64,000 nt of DNA, taken from positions 48,718 to 112,717 of the forward strand of contig VWYX01000896.1 of the NCBI GenBank assembly GCA_013396525.1, given 5' to 3'. The stretch's first letter is position 1. The number at the start of each line of letters is the position of its first letter. This DNA comes from Chaetorhynchus papuensis (taxonomy: Eukaryota > Chordata > Aves > Passeriformes > Rhipiduridae). The notes below the pieces were generated by a model. That model did not search any database, was not told the DNA's origin, and saw only the letters and a program-made list of their open reading frames with translations. The position numbers and the translations under genes are program-made. Positions 1 through 12,160 of this stretch are shown here, in pieces.

Positions 1-1054
1 ATATATTAAGGAATTTATATTTTATATGTGTGTATGTGTGTGTGTATAATATGAGTTTATATATATTTGCATTTGTAGCTATATACACACAGATGTATGC
101 AATGTTCACATTATTTATAACTACTATGAAGACCACACCTGGGCAATAAAGAAACAATTTTTTTTTTTTATTTCTTTTATTTTTTCTGTCCAGAAGGGGG
201 TTTGTACCTGCTATGAATTCGCTCCCTGTGTGCATCTGGAGCTTCCTCTGCAACAAAAAGAAATGACACCTTTCTCCGATAGCAATGCCACAATAGTGAT
301 TCACATCTATTTATATCCCATCTTGTCTTCTGTCCCCGGTGCCAGACTTTAGCTGGCCCTTCCCCCTCCCCTTTCAGGTTGCCTCAGTGCTGATTGTGGC
401 CATTACAAATGGCACTGTGAGGCTGTGTGAGGCAGCACGAGAGCAGGAAGAATTAAAGGGCTTAATGAACTGCCCGTGCCACCGAGGGCTGCCTTCGCTG
501 CGGTGGGAAGCAAGGGCTCCAGGAGATCAATTAAAACATCGCCGCTGCAGAAAAATTACAGCCAGGGTGTTTTAAGTGAGGAAGGGAAATATCTGAGGGG
601 AATATATGACTCCAGGCTTTGGTCTGGAGGAGCAAAGTGAAATACTCAGGCCGTTTTGCAGGCGTCTACAGCTGTCGATTAGGGATGCGCACCGAGGCCA
701 TCCGGTATCAGCTGAAGCAGCGGAATAAAGTCGACGTTGTTTCTAAATATATTATCTTCCTCCAGTAATGCATACCCACCAAAAAAATGATGAGGTTTTT
801 GAAATAAGAACTGCAGAAAGACTCTAAGGGCACCGGGCAATTTAGAATAGTGAATCCTCTGGCTATTATTTGAGCTGCTCTGGAGTTAAAGCAGCAGAAA
901 GCTGATGAACTGCACTGGTCCTGTCACAATACAGCTCTGTCCATAGTTGGTATGTGTCCTCCTTCCCAAAAATTCCCGGACAGTGGCAGATTATAGCTAG
1001 GCTTGCAACACTGATTTCAGCATTTCCACTCTGCATGCAGAAATACATCATCTT
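1..1054. other. Intergenic, AT-rich; microsatellite and CpG-retaining patch
   Basis: No exon is supported. The first 60 bases hold an interrupted TG/TA microsatellite. Around 649-740 the otherwise CpG-poor DNA carries about nine CpG dinucleotides in unique sequence, which suggests a conserved non-coding element, not decayed repeat. The open frames here are short and have no recognisable protein similarity. Confidence 0.6.
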
Positions 1055-1246
1055 GGAATCATGGAATGGTTTGGGTTGGAAGGGACCTTAAAGACCATCT
1101 CATTCCAACCCCCTGCTGTGGGCAGGGACACCTTCCACTATCCCAGGTTGCTCAGAGCCCCATCCAAGATGGCCTTGGACACTTCCAGGGATGGAGCATC
1201 CACAGCTTGTCTGGGCAGCCTGTTCCAGTGCATCACCACCCTCACA
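1055..1246 (-). mobile_element. CR1 LINE 3' end fragment
   Basis: Read on the minus strand this is the 3'-terminal part of an avian CR1 retrotransposon. It contains the conserved stretches for a GCCCAGACAAGCTGTGG-like segment, the CATCCCTGGAAGTGTCCAAGG segment, and the terminal CCTTCCAACCCAAACCATTCC. Only the 3' untranslated end of the element survives, as expected for a 5'-truncated copy. The open frames that run through it on the plus strand are shadows of the repeat, not genes. Confidence 0.93.
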
Positions 1247-4200
1247 TCACTCATTCACATGTATTTCATACATCCCTTGTATGTAGTGACTGCTGGTAGT
1301 CTGCGAACTGTAAGGTTTGGGATGCAGAGAGAGTCTTGCTGTCAGTTTGTTTATCTGTCACTAACTGGCACCCTGGCAGTTTGGGAAGTGTTCATGGAGG
1401 TAACTGGGAGAAAAATTTGTCTCCAGCAATCTCTGCTAAACTCTGACTGTTCAGGGGAGGCCCCTGGCTGTGAAATTTTAGGTGGTTCCCAACCCATGAC
1501 AGGGGATGACAGCTGATTTGGATCCTGATCCCAGTCTGGACAGGAGCAGAAGCATTTCTGACACATCCCATGTCCAGTCTGAGGTCTAGAACTGCTTGTG
1601 TACATAGCCTGGGACATCATTCTCTGGCCCCTAGAAAATCTCCACTGCCCAGATTTCCTAACAAAGCAAAGGAGACTTGTTCTGCTTGAGCCAACCTCAA
1701 TTTACTAAAGCTTATTCTGAGCTTGTAAGTACAAAATTACCCTTTTACCGGAGAGAAGAGAGTGAAAAACACCAGCGTGATTGTTTTCATAAATAATGAA
1801 AGCAAAATCTCCACCACGCACTCAGCAGTGAACTGTTTTTATCTGAAAGAGAGGAAGATTTGGTCGGTGAATTCATCGCTATAGGAGACCTATAGAGTCT
1901 GTCAGAGACACAAATAAAAATGCAGCCAGCACACACAGGAGGTGAGGCAGAGGAAATGGAGAAAACAGAACCAGTTATTTTTAACTGCCATTAATATTAC
2001 AAGAGGGACTGTGACAAAGGGAGCAGCTTCAGAATTCAGAGTAGTGTTCTCTTTAGTGCCAGTAAAATAGTATCTAATGAGAGATGTCATATGAAGAATA
2101 TCACAAAATGAAGGCAAGGACAGATATCTTATTAAGAAAACCACAGCACCAATTATGTAAAAAAAATATTATTGTGAGACTATGAATAAAATCTTGATTT
2201 AATACAAATAACAGGCATTCCTGTACTTCATGTTTCAGTATCTTAGTTCTACAAAAGCAAAAACATTTCCAAGAAGAAGAGGTTGTTTACTAAGACAAGC
2301 CACTGAGCATTTATTTCTCAGCTTGGATCCCCAAAACAGACTCATTTACTTCATCCCGCTGATTGGGATGACAACTCGCAGTATCAAAGATGCTTTGCAA
2401 AATGTTTGCAAAGAATAAAAAGAGAACATGATTCCCATCATCTTCGAGCTCTGATAAAGAGGTTGTTCAAAAATTCAGATGCTAATTTGAATAAGTGGCA
2501 TCAAAACCACCTGCATATGTTTACTTTCTGTGTGTGTGGAGAGACGAAAAACATAACCAGGATCATGTCATCTGAACGTAACTTCAAAGCCCCAGATGTC
2601 CCTGGAAAATGCTACCAACTGGAGTCTGGCAAGCATTTCACCCAGAGAGGCTAACACGTAAATGGTGCCCCCTTCCCTGCTTTGTGTGCTTTATATTAGG
2701 CAATTTAGCAACTTCTTGTTGAAAGGACTAAGACAATGCAGAATCCAAAATTTGCTGGTGGTGTAAGCATTTCCCAAAAATTTCCACCAGAAGCTGTGTG
2801 TTTCCCTGAGATCAATCAAAGCTGATTAATCAACCTATTCATCCATCTTTCTACCTGTCATAAACCAGCTTTTGATAACAGAAGCATCTGCTATTCCTTT
2901 CTTTCCGGCTACCTTTCCTGAGAGATTATCCTCCCAACGCGCTTTTCCTCCTAAACACTTGGGATAATAAATTTAATTAATACCACTAGACTGCAGGAAA
3001 AAGGCAGTATCCTATCCCATAATCACAATTACGTAACTCAAGCATTAGCTGGGCTGTGAAGAAGCAAATATTCACAGTGGATTTGTTCACGAACCATCTA
3101 TTGATGAAAAGATCACGATAGTCAACTGTGAATATTAATTCACAGGCTATCTGTGAACACGCAGACAAGACTAATTAAAGATGCTTATCTCCTGAATGAC
3201 TTGCTCATCTCTGGTAATTCCTGTTCTTACTGTCAAACAAAACAGTTGTACAGATAACTTCCTAATTTCAGGCCACTCCACTGATAAAAATTATCAACCG
3301 GTGATGTACGGCATGAAAACCACAAAGATTTATAAACACAGCACTTTTAAAATAATAGGAAAACAAATGCTTCTGAATGAACCAGTCCCTCCCCTAGGCT
3401 CTCATTCCTGAGGTGAATTAGCATTTATTAACATAAGCATTTGTGGTGGCCACTCAATTGGATCAGGAAACTGATCTGGATTAAAACAAACCTTGACAAG
3501 GCAAACAAAGTTTTTAAGGATTATCTCCATTTCTCCTGGGTGGGGCACTTCATTCACTTGAAGAGCACCAGCCTATCTACTTGAAGAAAGATTCTAATTT
3601 TGATTCTGAAATAAAACAAAACTTCCTCAATCTATTCCTGCAGAGGAGAGTTACTATTTTTCAGCTAAAACATGCTCAGATTTCAATAGTTGATATTTTT
3701 TTCTTCCACAGCTTTGTAAACCTGAAACTCCAGCAGACTCCAATTACCTAAGGATATGCCCAGCATGGGGGAATTCCCTGGACAGATGAGCTGTTCCTAC
3801 ATTATCTCAGCCCTGCTCTAGTAGAGGGAACCAGCCAGAGAGAAGGGATTATAGCTCAACCTCTACCCGTCCTTCACGGCCTCTCGCTGTGTGCACAGTC
3901 CCCGAGGAACCAGGCAGGTAAACCCAATTTACAACAGCCCCAAGGCAGTCCATAATTATCACAGAGGCCATCCCAGGCTCCAGACACCCCTGATGTGAGA
4001 AGAGCAAGTAGGTGGCCATCAGACACCTTTCCCTTTTTGCTCAGGAGGAGATTAATTATTCCTATGGAAGCACTCTAAGTTCTGAAGCAACGATCCCGCA
4101 AACGGGAAATGCTGAAGTGAAAATAAACCATAACTGTGTTTTTGTTTAAAATCCTGATTCCTAACAAGGCTATAAATAACATCAAAGAAGCCAGTAAGGA

Positions 4201-6897
4201 CAGAGCACTAATTCCTAAGTAACGAACCATTTCCATGTAGTATTAGTTTCTGTGGATTTCTTCGTACAGACAGACTTGAGGGTGGCTTGTCTTTTCTAAT
4301 TTTTTCTCATGTGGAATCTAGATTTAATATGCTTTGAAATATAAATAGTAATGAGGTCATAAGAGATGCAGGAATGAATGAGAGTCAAAGAAGGAAACAC
4401 AAGGAGAGGATTCAGGGTGACGAACAAGTTGGTAATTTCAAGACGACACGGAGCTGGGCTTGACACCAATAGCCCCCTAAAAAGAAGAAACCCCACAACA
4501 GCCCCAGTAGTTTGTAGTTAAAAATTCCTGTCCGATGAGGCAGCTGATGAAAATGGAGCTCAGCACAAGGCAAAAGCAAGGCAAAAGCTGTTGCAGAGAA
4601 TAATTCAAGGCAGTGTGAGGCAGAACAGAACTTTTAGCTTGTGGACTCCAAGCCCCAGCACTGGAGGGTTGTGCCTGTTGTTCTCTCAGTGCCTTTTTTT
4701 TTCTGTTTGTGCCCTTTTTAAGCCACCCCAAGGTACAATCTCTTCCAGGCACTTCTCTTGCAAGTCTTTCTATGATCAATTAAAATGTCCCAATAGGAAA
4801 TGCTCGTTTCTGCACGGTCAAGTTTGGAAAAATCCAGTTTGTTAGCCATAAATATATTCCATTCCACTATCTGGAGTATTCCACACTCTTTAAGTTTTGC
4901 ATGGCCTATATGCAGCTGCAAAGACATTCCTCAGAGACGTTGCTGCAAATTATATTCAGTTTCTGCATTCGATTTTTAAATCCAAGTGAAAGAAAATTTT
5001 ATTTTATTATTGAACATGTTATTGAACTAGTTTTCCTACAAACGACACACCAGTGTGTTCTCTGTGAATGGCTTTTCTGTGACAATGGCTGGCAGCTGCC
5101 AGCAAGAGGCAATACATAAGGATTATTTTGCATTTTACACGCAGTTCCCAACTGGATCTTACTCCTTTTCCCCTGTGCCCAGGTAAAACTCCCATTCATA
5201 CCATCCTGGTCAGAACTGGTTCCCTACAATGCAGGTTTCACTGAAAGGTTAAGGCACTAAAATGAATGCACCAATTTTTCTCTTCCACCTGCAATACGGA
5301 GATATGAGGTATATCAACTCCACAGTGTTATCCCAACCCATAAAAATAGAAGAACTTGGTGAGGAGGGAGTTAGGAGGGGTTTGTTGGGGGTTTTTATGT
5401 TTGTTTTAGGGCTTTTTTTTTGGTGGTTTGTAATTTTTTTTAATTTTTTTTTTTTTTACTTTGGAAAACAATCTGTGTGTGTGTGAAATGTGGTGATTGG
5501 TGACTTGAGTAATACTGTTTTAACCCAGCTAATGTAAAAACAACATTCATTCTGCATCAAATCAAAGATAATTCATTTAACTCTGCTAGGATATTTTCCC
5601 GGTTTGCATACATTGGAGTGATACATTATAGTGTGAAATGCTATAAAGAAACACTTCCCATATCTCTTCTAAATTAATTTCTTAAATTTAATTGTTTTCC
5701 ATTAAGCAAAATAGGAGTTCATGACTCAGTTTTTTCATATCATCCTTTGGTTTATATTTCTCGTCCTCTCCAAATGTAATTAATATTAATATTTTAAATT
5801 GCTTCCAACATAGAAGACCCCTGTGTCTTTAATCATGCCCATTTCTGGATCTGTTTAAATCCTTCTCTTTTTTCCAGTCACAGGACATGACCGAAATTTT
5901 AATGCTGTCTGCAAAATGGTTGTGTGCCACTGCTTCACCACATGTAATGACATTCTGCTATCATTTGGCTTTGCTGTCTGTAGTTATGAATCCAGAAAAG
6001 ATGTCTCTATATATCCACAATAGCATCATAAATTAAAAAAAAACACCCAGAAACTGGAAAATATTAATAAGGAACGTTTCCAGGGGAGAAAGAAAGCACA
6101 GGCACCAAGCAGTTTTGTCACCCTGAAGATGCCTGTCTGGTTCAGGGTTGAGGCTCAGAGCTGAAGGAATTGCTCAGTCTGTAGGAATATTTTTAAAGCC
6201 ATGTAGATTAAATTTTATCAGCCTGGCACCTTTCACAAGGACCATATACACCAGTGGGTGTTCAAGATGCTGTTCCAACACACTGAAAGAGCACTGGCTC
6301 TCCTACCAAAGCCCTTTGCCTCTGGGTCTCTGAAGAAGCTTATTATTGTAATCTTATGATAAAACAAGCCTTACCACGAATTATTTTGCTAAATGTCTGC
6401 TTCTTTGTGAGCAGGAGGAACTGCTGGCTGCTGCATCAGGGATTCCTCAGAGCACCAGGCAGGGTAAGATCTCACTCAACAGTTGGTCTGGGCAGGTTTT
6501 TCCATCGCCAGTCCATGGGAGGAAGCTGCTCCATTGGCACCATTCCCTCTGATTCGATGCCAGGCCCAATCCTTGTGCTAAAGAGGGACACTGAGAATGA
6601 ACTTGTCTTTTGGCCCCAGCTGAAATCAATAGATGGCTTCTGTTTTACCATTAGGGAACGTGGAAGAGGCAAGACCCAGCTCTTGGACAGACAAATGCTC
6701 AAGCCAGAGATGATTCATTGAGCCCAAATTAATTTCTCCAGCCCAGGAAGTTTGGAAATTGCCTTGCTCTCTTTCATGCCAGGAGATGTTGCAGGGCATC
6801 TGGCAGCACAGCAACCCCTGCACATCAATCCAGTAAACCTGGGGGAACTGGGAGGGGACACTGGGAGGGGGATGCTCTGGTCTTTGCCTGACATGCC
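1247..6897. other. Intergenic, no gene seen
   Basis: No exon or RNA gene is supported. The stretch holds a cluster of five alternating CTGTGAA/TTCACAG words at 3,054-3,157, a T-rich tract at about 5,385-5,456, and a short TG repeat at about 5,470-5,485. The longest open frames (about 120 codons near 6.4-6.7 kb) overlap on both strands and show no recognisable domain. Confidence 0.55.
3054..3157. repeat. Alternating CTGTGAA/TTCACAG inverted-repeat cluster
   Basis: CTGTGAA lies at 3,054-3,060, 3,126-3,132 and 3,151-3,157. Its complement TTCACAG lies at 3,071-3,077 and 3,139-3,145. The five words alternate in orientation. The second and third are embedded in a perfect 12-bp inverted repeat (AATATTCACAGT at 3,067-3,078; ACTGTGAATATT at 3,125-3,136). 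The last two form a 7-bp stem with a 5-base loop. A GTTC-AC-GAAC palindrome sits between them at 3,085-3,094. It may be a remnant of an ancient palindromic DNA transposon or a compound binding site. Confidence 0.7.
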
Positions 6898-7006
6898 ATC
6901 ATGGAACCACTTAGGCTGGAAAAGACATCCAGGATCGAGTCCAACTGTTAACCCAGCACTGCCAAGCCCAGCACGAAGCCACGGCCCCAGGTGCCACATC
7001 CACACA
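6898..7006 (-). mobile_element. CR1 LINE 3' end fragment (second subfamily)
   Basis: On the minus strand this matches the 3' end of a CR1 subfamily different from the copy near 1 kb. It shows the GTGGCACCTGGGGCCGTGG-like segment, then the GGGCTTGGCAGTGCTGGGTTA segment, then a GTTGGACTCGAT-like segment and a tail ending in GGTTCCATGATGG. It is 5'-truncated and moderately diverged. Confidence 0.88.
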
Positions 7007-10000
7007 GAGCCAGCACATCAGTGGGGACTGTCTTCATTGCAGCCTGCTGTTCAGAAATTACAGACAGGGCAATCTGAACCTTCTCTGTTAGATGACTTGT
7101 GTTCCAGCTCAATTCAATGATGAGAGCCTGCTCCATAACCTCATACTCTAACAACTCCTATTTGGTCTTACAGCCAAGGGCATTTTTTAACTTCTAAAAT
7201 ATGAAAAGGCAAAGATCCCAGTATTTTTTCTAATTTCATATTCAGCTTGGAGCGCTAGAAAATATGCTTTTCATTAGATTTATCTTTCTGAGAAACTAAT
7301 GAAACTATGGAGGCTTCAAATTTCACCAGATGCCAACCAAAAGTAGAGTTTTCAAGTCCAACTGAGACAATGAAGTGGTACCAGTGAGTGCACCTCAAGG
7401 CAAACTGCTTTAAAACTAATTTGTATGGGAAGAAACTGCAACAGTGACTGTACAATTACAATTGTTCAATTAACAGCACAACAATTAATAGCACCATTGA
7501 TTCACCAACAAAAAAACCCCCAGATATGGTTTTCTGTAATTCCAACAGAATGAGCAATTTTTATTGGTTTGGGAACTCTTGCCTTGTTTTGAGCTAATTA
7601 TTTTTTGTCTTGAGACTGTCCCATCAGTCTCTTTCTGGCACTCCATTTCAGGCAATTACTGTAGCAAAAAACAGGCTGCCAACAATGACAATTGGAAAAA
7701 AACCCTACCCCTTTTAGAGAAAATGACTTGGCAAATTCTGCTCTTTTGAGTATTAAAAATCCTCATTTTTCAGAAACCCACTGCCGCACAGTAACTTTAA
7801 ACTACCTGACAGGAATTTTTTACAAGCTTGGTGTTTGGGGACGGCCCAAAGAATGACATTTTCTGTGACAGGGCTTAATATTTTTGCCCGTGATTATGGG
7901 AATTTTGTCTTATTTGTCATCTATATTTTGATATGAGCACCAAAAACAACAGTCACTGCCAAAAATAGCAGTTTCCTGTTGGACATCCATACCCTGGCCT
8001 TCCACGATGTGGAGGTGGTTGCCTTTACTACACACCAAGTTCCACAGCCACTTAACAACAGAGGATTAGGATACAGAATAGGGAATATAGAATCCATTCT
8101 ACATCTATATCCATAGATAGATAGATGATATTCTGTATTACATGGGAAACAGTGAGCATGGCAAAGTTTCATTTATTCAGAGCAGCAAGACATTTAGGCA
8201 AAGGGGAAATACCACTGGCTGCACTAAAGCGATGAGGAAGATACAGCTCACTGCCTAGCTCAGGAAATAAAAGTCAGATTATTCTGGGAGTTTGCTCAAG
8301 TAAGAGCTTATGCCCACATAAGAGTTGGGAATAAGCCACATTTTAACCAGTTCATCAGGGTGATTCAGGCCTCCCTGGTGCTCCCTGGGATTCAAACTGC
8401 TCAGCAAATTTTCTGCAGTGCATAAAACCCTTCAGACACAGCAGCAGTGAAGGGTGCTGTGTAAAGGCTGCTGCTGTACAAAACCACTCAGTTATTTAAC
8501 AATTCCCTGAGAAGAATCGCAGTCACCTGCATTATGCAGCCTGTCTGCCATTTGATAGATTACATGCTACAATGAAATATAGACTTGTCCGTGTAATTTT
8601 ATAACTTGAACAATGATTATGATATGCAGTGCATTTCCAATTATTTTCCATTATGTTTCCTGTGCTGTACAGATTTCAATTGGCGTTTGCAAGGCAGCCA
8701 GAAAATTACAGCAATTATTGAAAATTATTGTAATATAAAAGCAATGCTTCCCCCTCCTCCTATCAATTTTCTTTGTATTGGTATATAAAACAGACTGCTG
8801 CTTCAGCACCTAGGAAGACAGACTATATTTTGCCCTCTTAACTATACAGAGAGAATTAATTCTACTCTAGTTTTAGGGGTTTGATAGCAGATACACCGTC
8901 AATATTAATTCTGAACTTCTTTTAATGTTATGCTTTTTATTATATAGTCATTTACTTGACTTAGCTTAGAATTATATCTATAGTTATACAGATATATATA
9001 TATGTGCACTCACATATATTTCCATGAGCACAACAGTCAATTCTTTATCCTCCTCTAAAAACACTATCTATTTTTAATTTCATTCCTGCTGTCTTGGTTC
9101 GAATTGAGGAGAATTTAACAAGAAGGTCTTTGACTGACCTTTTTTTATTACTTAATTTGTCTTAATGGCAAGGACCTGTCCTATAAACTCATCTACCCAC
9201 GGTTATTTTTACATTCATGAGTAGTTTCTTCAGACCCTATGGGCATGCTCATGTACATGAAGCTAAACATTCACGAATTTATAAGAACAAGGTCTTAGTT
9301 TTGCCCGGGCTTTCTTAAATACAGAGCACTAAGACTTCATTGTGTCCCTTTAAGGGGAGAAACAATTCCAAAGTGTTTGAAAAAGAGGATTACTGTTTTT
9401 CATAGCATATATAAACAACAGTAATAATTTTTGTCGTGTGTGCTTGACTATAAAGCAAAATTTGTAATGCAAATGTCTATACCATAGCATAACAAACTTG
9501 TACTTTCTGTGTTCCTCTGAGTTTAATTGAATCTGACATTGGAAATGGCAGGAATTTTAATTACTTAAAATAATATCTGTATTATGACCTAACATGCTAG
9601 TTAAAGAGGATGCTGTTTGATTATAATTCAGTTCTACATGTCTCTTTCTTCTTTTTTTCTATGCTTAGAAGAGAAAATACATCCAATGTCTTTGCTGTGA
9701 CAAGAAGGTGTCTCGTGCTAGTTTCTGGAAAAACAAACCAGAAAACAATCCAAGGATGAAAACTGTGTTAAAATCAAACAAAATTTCAAAGCAAAACTAC
9801 AAAACAAGAAGAAATAATTCCTGTTTAAAACCTTACTTCGGCTCCATGTTATATCCACTGCAGCACTACCCCAAAAAGATGCACAAAAAAGCTCTCTGAT
9901 GTGGAATACTGGGTGTGCTATGTCACAATTATACAAAGTCAGGGCCTTAAATTAAGCAGGACTCTTATTTATTTATTTACCTTTTCCTTCTATTGTGGTT

Positions 10001-10504
10001 TTCTCTCTGAACTCCCCCTTTTTTTTTTTCCTTCTTGAGTTTTTACTCTCAAGAAGGAAAAAAAAAAAGAACCAAGAACACCAAGCACAAAAACGCAGCA
10101 CAGCTCATCCACAGAGTTAATTTGAAAAAGCCAAGCACCTCTGCTCTTTGCTTAATATCAGTAAAGGGGTAAAGTAAAGGGAACTCTGGTCAGCATCCTT
10201 ACATGGAAACAAGGACAGCAGTGCTGTGAGCTGGAGGATAACTTGAAGCTACAAGCAAAGTTAGCATCTCTAACTTTACTGAACATTTCAACCTTCACTG
10301 ATTCCAGCTGATTACTTTGACACAGTCTGGGGCACTAGTTATACTTACTGGTTGAATTACTGGGCTGACTCTCACACACATTTCAAGGTTTGTGGAGATT
10401 TATTTTACCTGTATCCTCGACTTCTTCCACAGTTAAACTTAGCTGGACGTGGATCTTGTACGATAAAGCGTCAGTTGCTGCTTGTCACAGCGACTGCTGA
10501 CCAG
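7007..10504. other. Intergenic, AT-rich; foldback at 10.02 kb
   Basis: No gene is supported. The content includes GATA-type short repeats at about 8,113-8,126, a TA/TATG microsatellite at 8,991-9,003, an AT-rich unique segment (about 8,530-8,740) with several ATTA and AATTATT homeodomain-like words, and a perfect long hairpin at 10,019-10,068, which is listed separately. Confidence 0.5.
10019..10068. repeat. Perfect 21-bp inverted repeat (foldback)
   Basis: The left arm (10,019-10,039) is eleven T followed by CCTTCTTGAG. The right arm (10,048-10,068) is CTCAAGAAGG followed by eleven A. The arms are exact reverse complements, separated by an 8-base loop (10,040-10,047). The structure would fold into one long hairpin in DNA or RNA. 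No flanking target-site duplication or transposon body is evident. Confidence 0.9.
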
Positions 10505-12159
10505 TGTCAAAGCAAATTTCATCATTACACTCCACTTCCTCATTGTTTCTGAAAAATGTTGGGCCAACTGATGGCATGATGATTTTTTGCCTTTTCTTTC
10601 ATACCCTTTTTATGTACCTTTTTATAGCTTTTCGTATTCTTAGTGGTTTTTTGCCTACATTCTTAGACTTAATTTGTTAAGTTAGGAGACTAAACATCTT
10701 AGAAGCTTTGTAGTTAGGGATCAGAATGCCCCAGACCCCAAGGTCCTCTCCAGAACACATTTTGTAAACTGAGATAGAACCATTCAGGGGAAGGTTCCCT
10801 GGGGAGGGGGGCTTCATTCAAGCCTCTCATTGGGGAATCTTTGACAGATTTGCTAATTAATAAGATCTATAATGTTATACCCGATCTTTTGTGGGTGCTC
10901 ATTGCAGTGTGCATGGAGGTGCATTCAACCTGAACGTGGTGCACCTAAGGATCCTTAAAATAAATACTGAAATAAAACCCCTTTTTCCCTTCTAACTGTG
11001 TTTGATTCTTGATTTTAAGACCAGGAAAAGGCATCACAGCAAGTCCCAGGAAGATAAAGCCCCCAGAGCAACAAGTTTAATCATGCTCTTCTCTTTCCTT
11101 CATCCCTCCTCACCATGTAAAAAAAAAAAAAACAAAAAACACCCAAACTTACATAACAGTGCAGTTTTAAATGGTTATTTTTCCAGGAGCTCAGTGGTGT
11201 CCTAGGCATTGGATGGAGCATGTCGACCTAAAAGCAGCAAAGAAATGAAGCACTGGCTCTGAGACACCACTCAAAGCAGTGAATGTACTGAAGGACTGGT
11301 GCTCACAGCATCTTTCCTCTCGTGGATCACCTCTAAACTCTGCTTTTCAGTGCTTTCATTTAACATTCTGATGGAGCTGGTGCAGCTCCCACTCCTGCTG
11401 TCCCTCTTGTTTCTACAGCCTCATGGGCAAACTTTACACCCCCTCATGGATTATTTGGCTAGGCAGGAGTTAAAGGACAGTTGCAATGCCTGGATGGTTA
11501 TTGCTGTGTCCAGCCAGATGAGCATATGTTGTAGAGATGCATAGTATTATAATTTAAAAATAGACATCTATTTATGCCAGCTTGAGTTGCCATGGGTAAG
11601 TCTAAACTGTGGGTTTTTTTCCTAAACAGTGCTTTGAGTAACATGAACTCAACCCCCGCCCCCCCTCCCAAAAAAAAAGCAGAATCCAGCCGTGTTGCAC
11701 TAAAATATTTGGTTTGTAAATGTGAAGTACTGCTGACAGAAACGCACGTTGTGGCACAACCAGGCAATGTCCTGCATCTGTCACCCACAAAGGAAACCAA
11801 CTACACTTTTTATATCAATACAGGTTACCATAGCAACACAGAGCTTTTATTTTTCCTCAGGTTTATTATGCAGGAGCCAAGGAGCACGTTCAGACACTGC
11901 ATGCACTCATAACCCCTTAGAAATGCCTGTCGACTGCACTCTCCAAGGCGCCTCTCATGGACTTGTTAACTGCTAACAACTGCAGCCTGAACTGAACAAC
12001 TCCAGGAGCAAAAAGCAAACACCCCTCACAACAATAAAACACATCCGTCACCCTGGCTTGTACACCCAGCTCAGCAAAAATCCAATATTTTCTTAAACAT
12101 GAGTAATTCGTATGTCAAATAATTATTATTTTATCAAATTGATTTAATTATTTCATTTA
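10505..12159. repeat. Tandem segmental duplication, copy A (1,655 bp)
   Basis: This segment is repeated with a constant offset of 1,656 at 12,161-13,815. I found four single-base differences (10,542 a/g; 10,600 c/t; 11,009 t/c; 11,034 t/c), all in the first 530 bases. The rest appears identical, including a run of fourteen A near 11,119 and all open frames. A lone N at 12,160 separates the copies. The near-identity and the lone N point to two haplotype contigs joined end to end. The open frames of up to 106 codons inside are duplicated non-coding sequence. Confidence 0.93.
10557..11023 (+). mobile_element. Candidate endogenous-retrovirus solo LTR (copy A)
   Basis: The segment begins TGTTGGGCC and can be closed with a terminal CA at 11,023. 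It contains AATAAA-type polyadenylation signals (AAAATAAATACTGAAATAAA, about 10,958-10,977) followed by a C/T-rich tract, in the order expected for the R/U5 end of an avian ERV long terminal repeat. There is no internal retroviral coding sequence next to it, so it would be a solo LTR. No clear target-site duplication was found and the exact ends are uncertain. A non-LTR unique 3' UTR-like sequence remains possible. Confidence 0.45.
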
Positions 12160-12160
12160 N
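12160..12160. other. Single-N assembly join
   Basis: One undetermined base separates the two tandem copies. The sequence immediately to its right restarts exactly at the base corresponding to 10,505. A single N at the junction of a near-identical repeat is a typical mark of contig joining rather than an ambiguous base call. Confidence 0.85.

Noticed and set aside
1061..1516. 151-codon plus-strand frame
   Set aside because: Its first third is antisense CR1 and the rest has no similarity; a repeat shadow.
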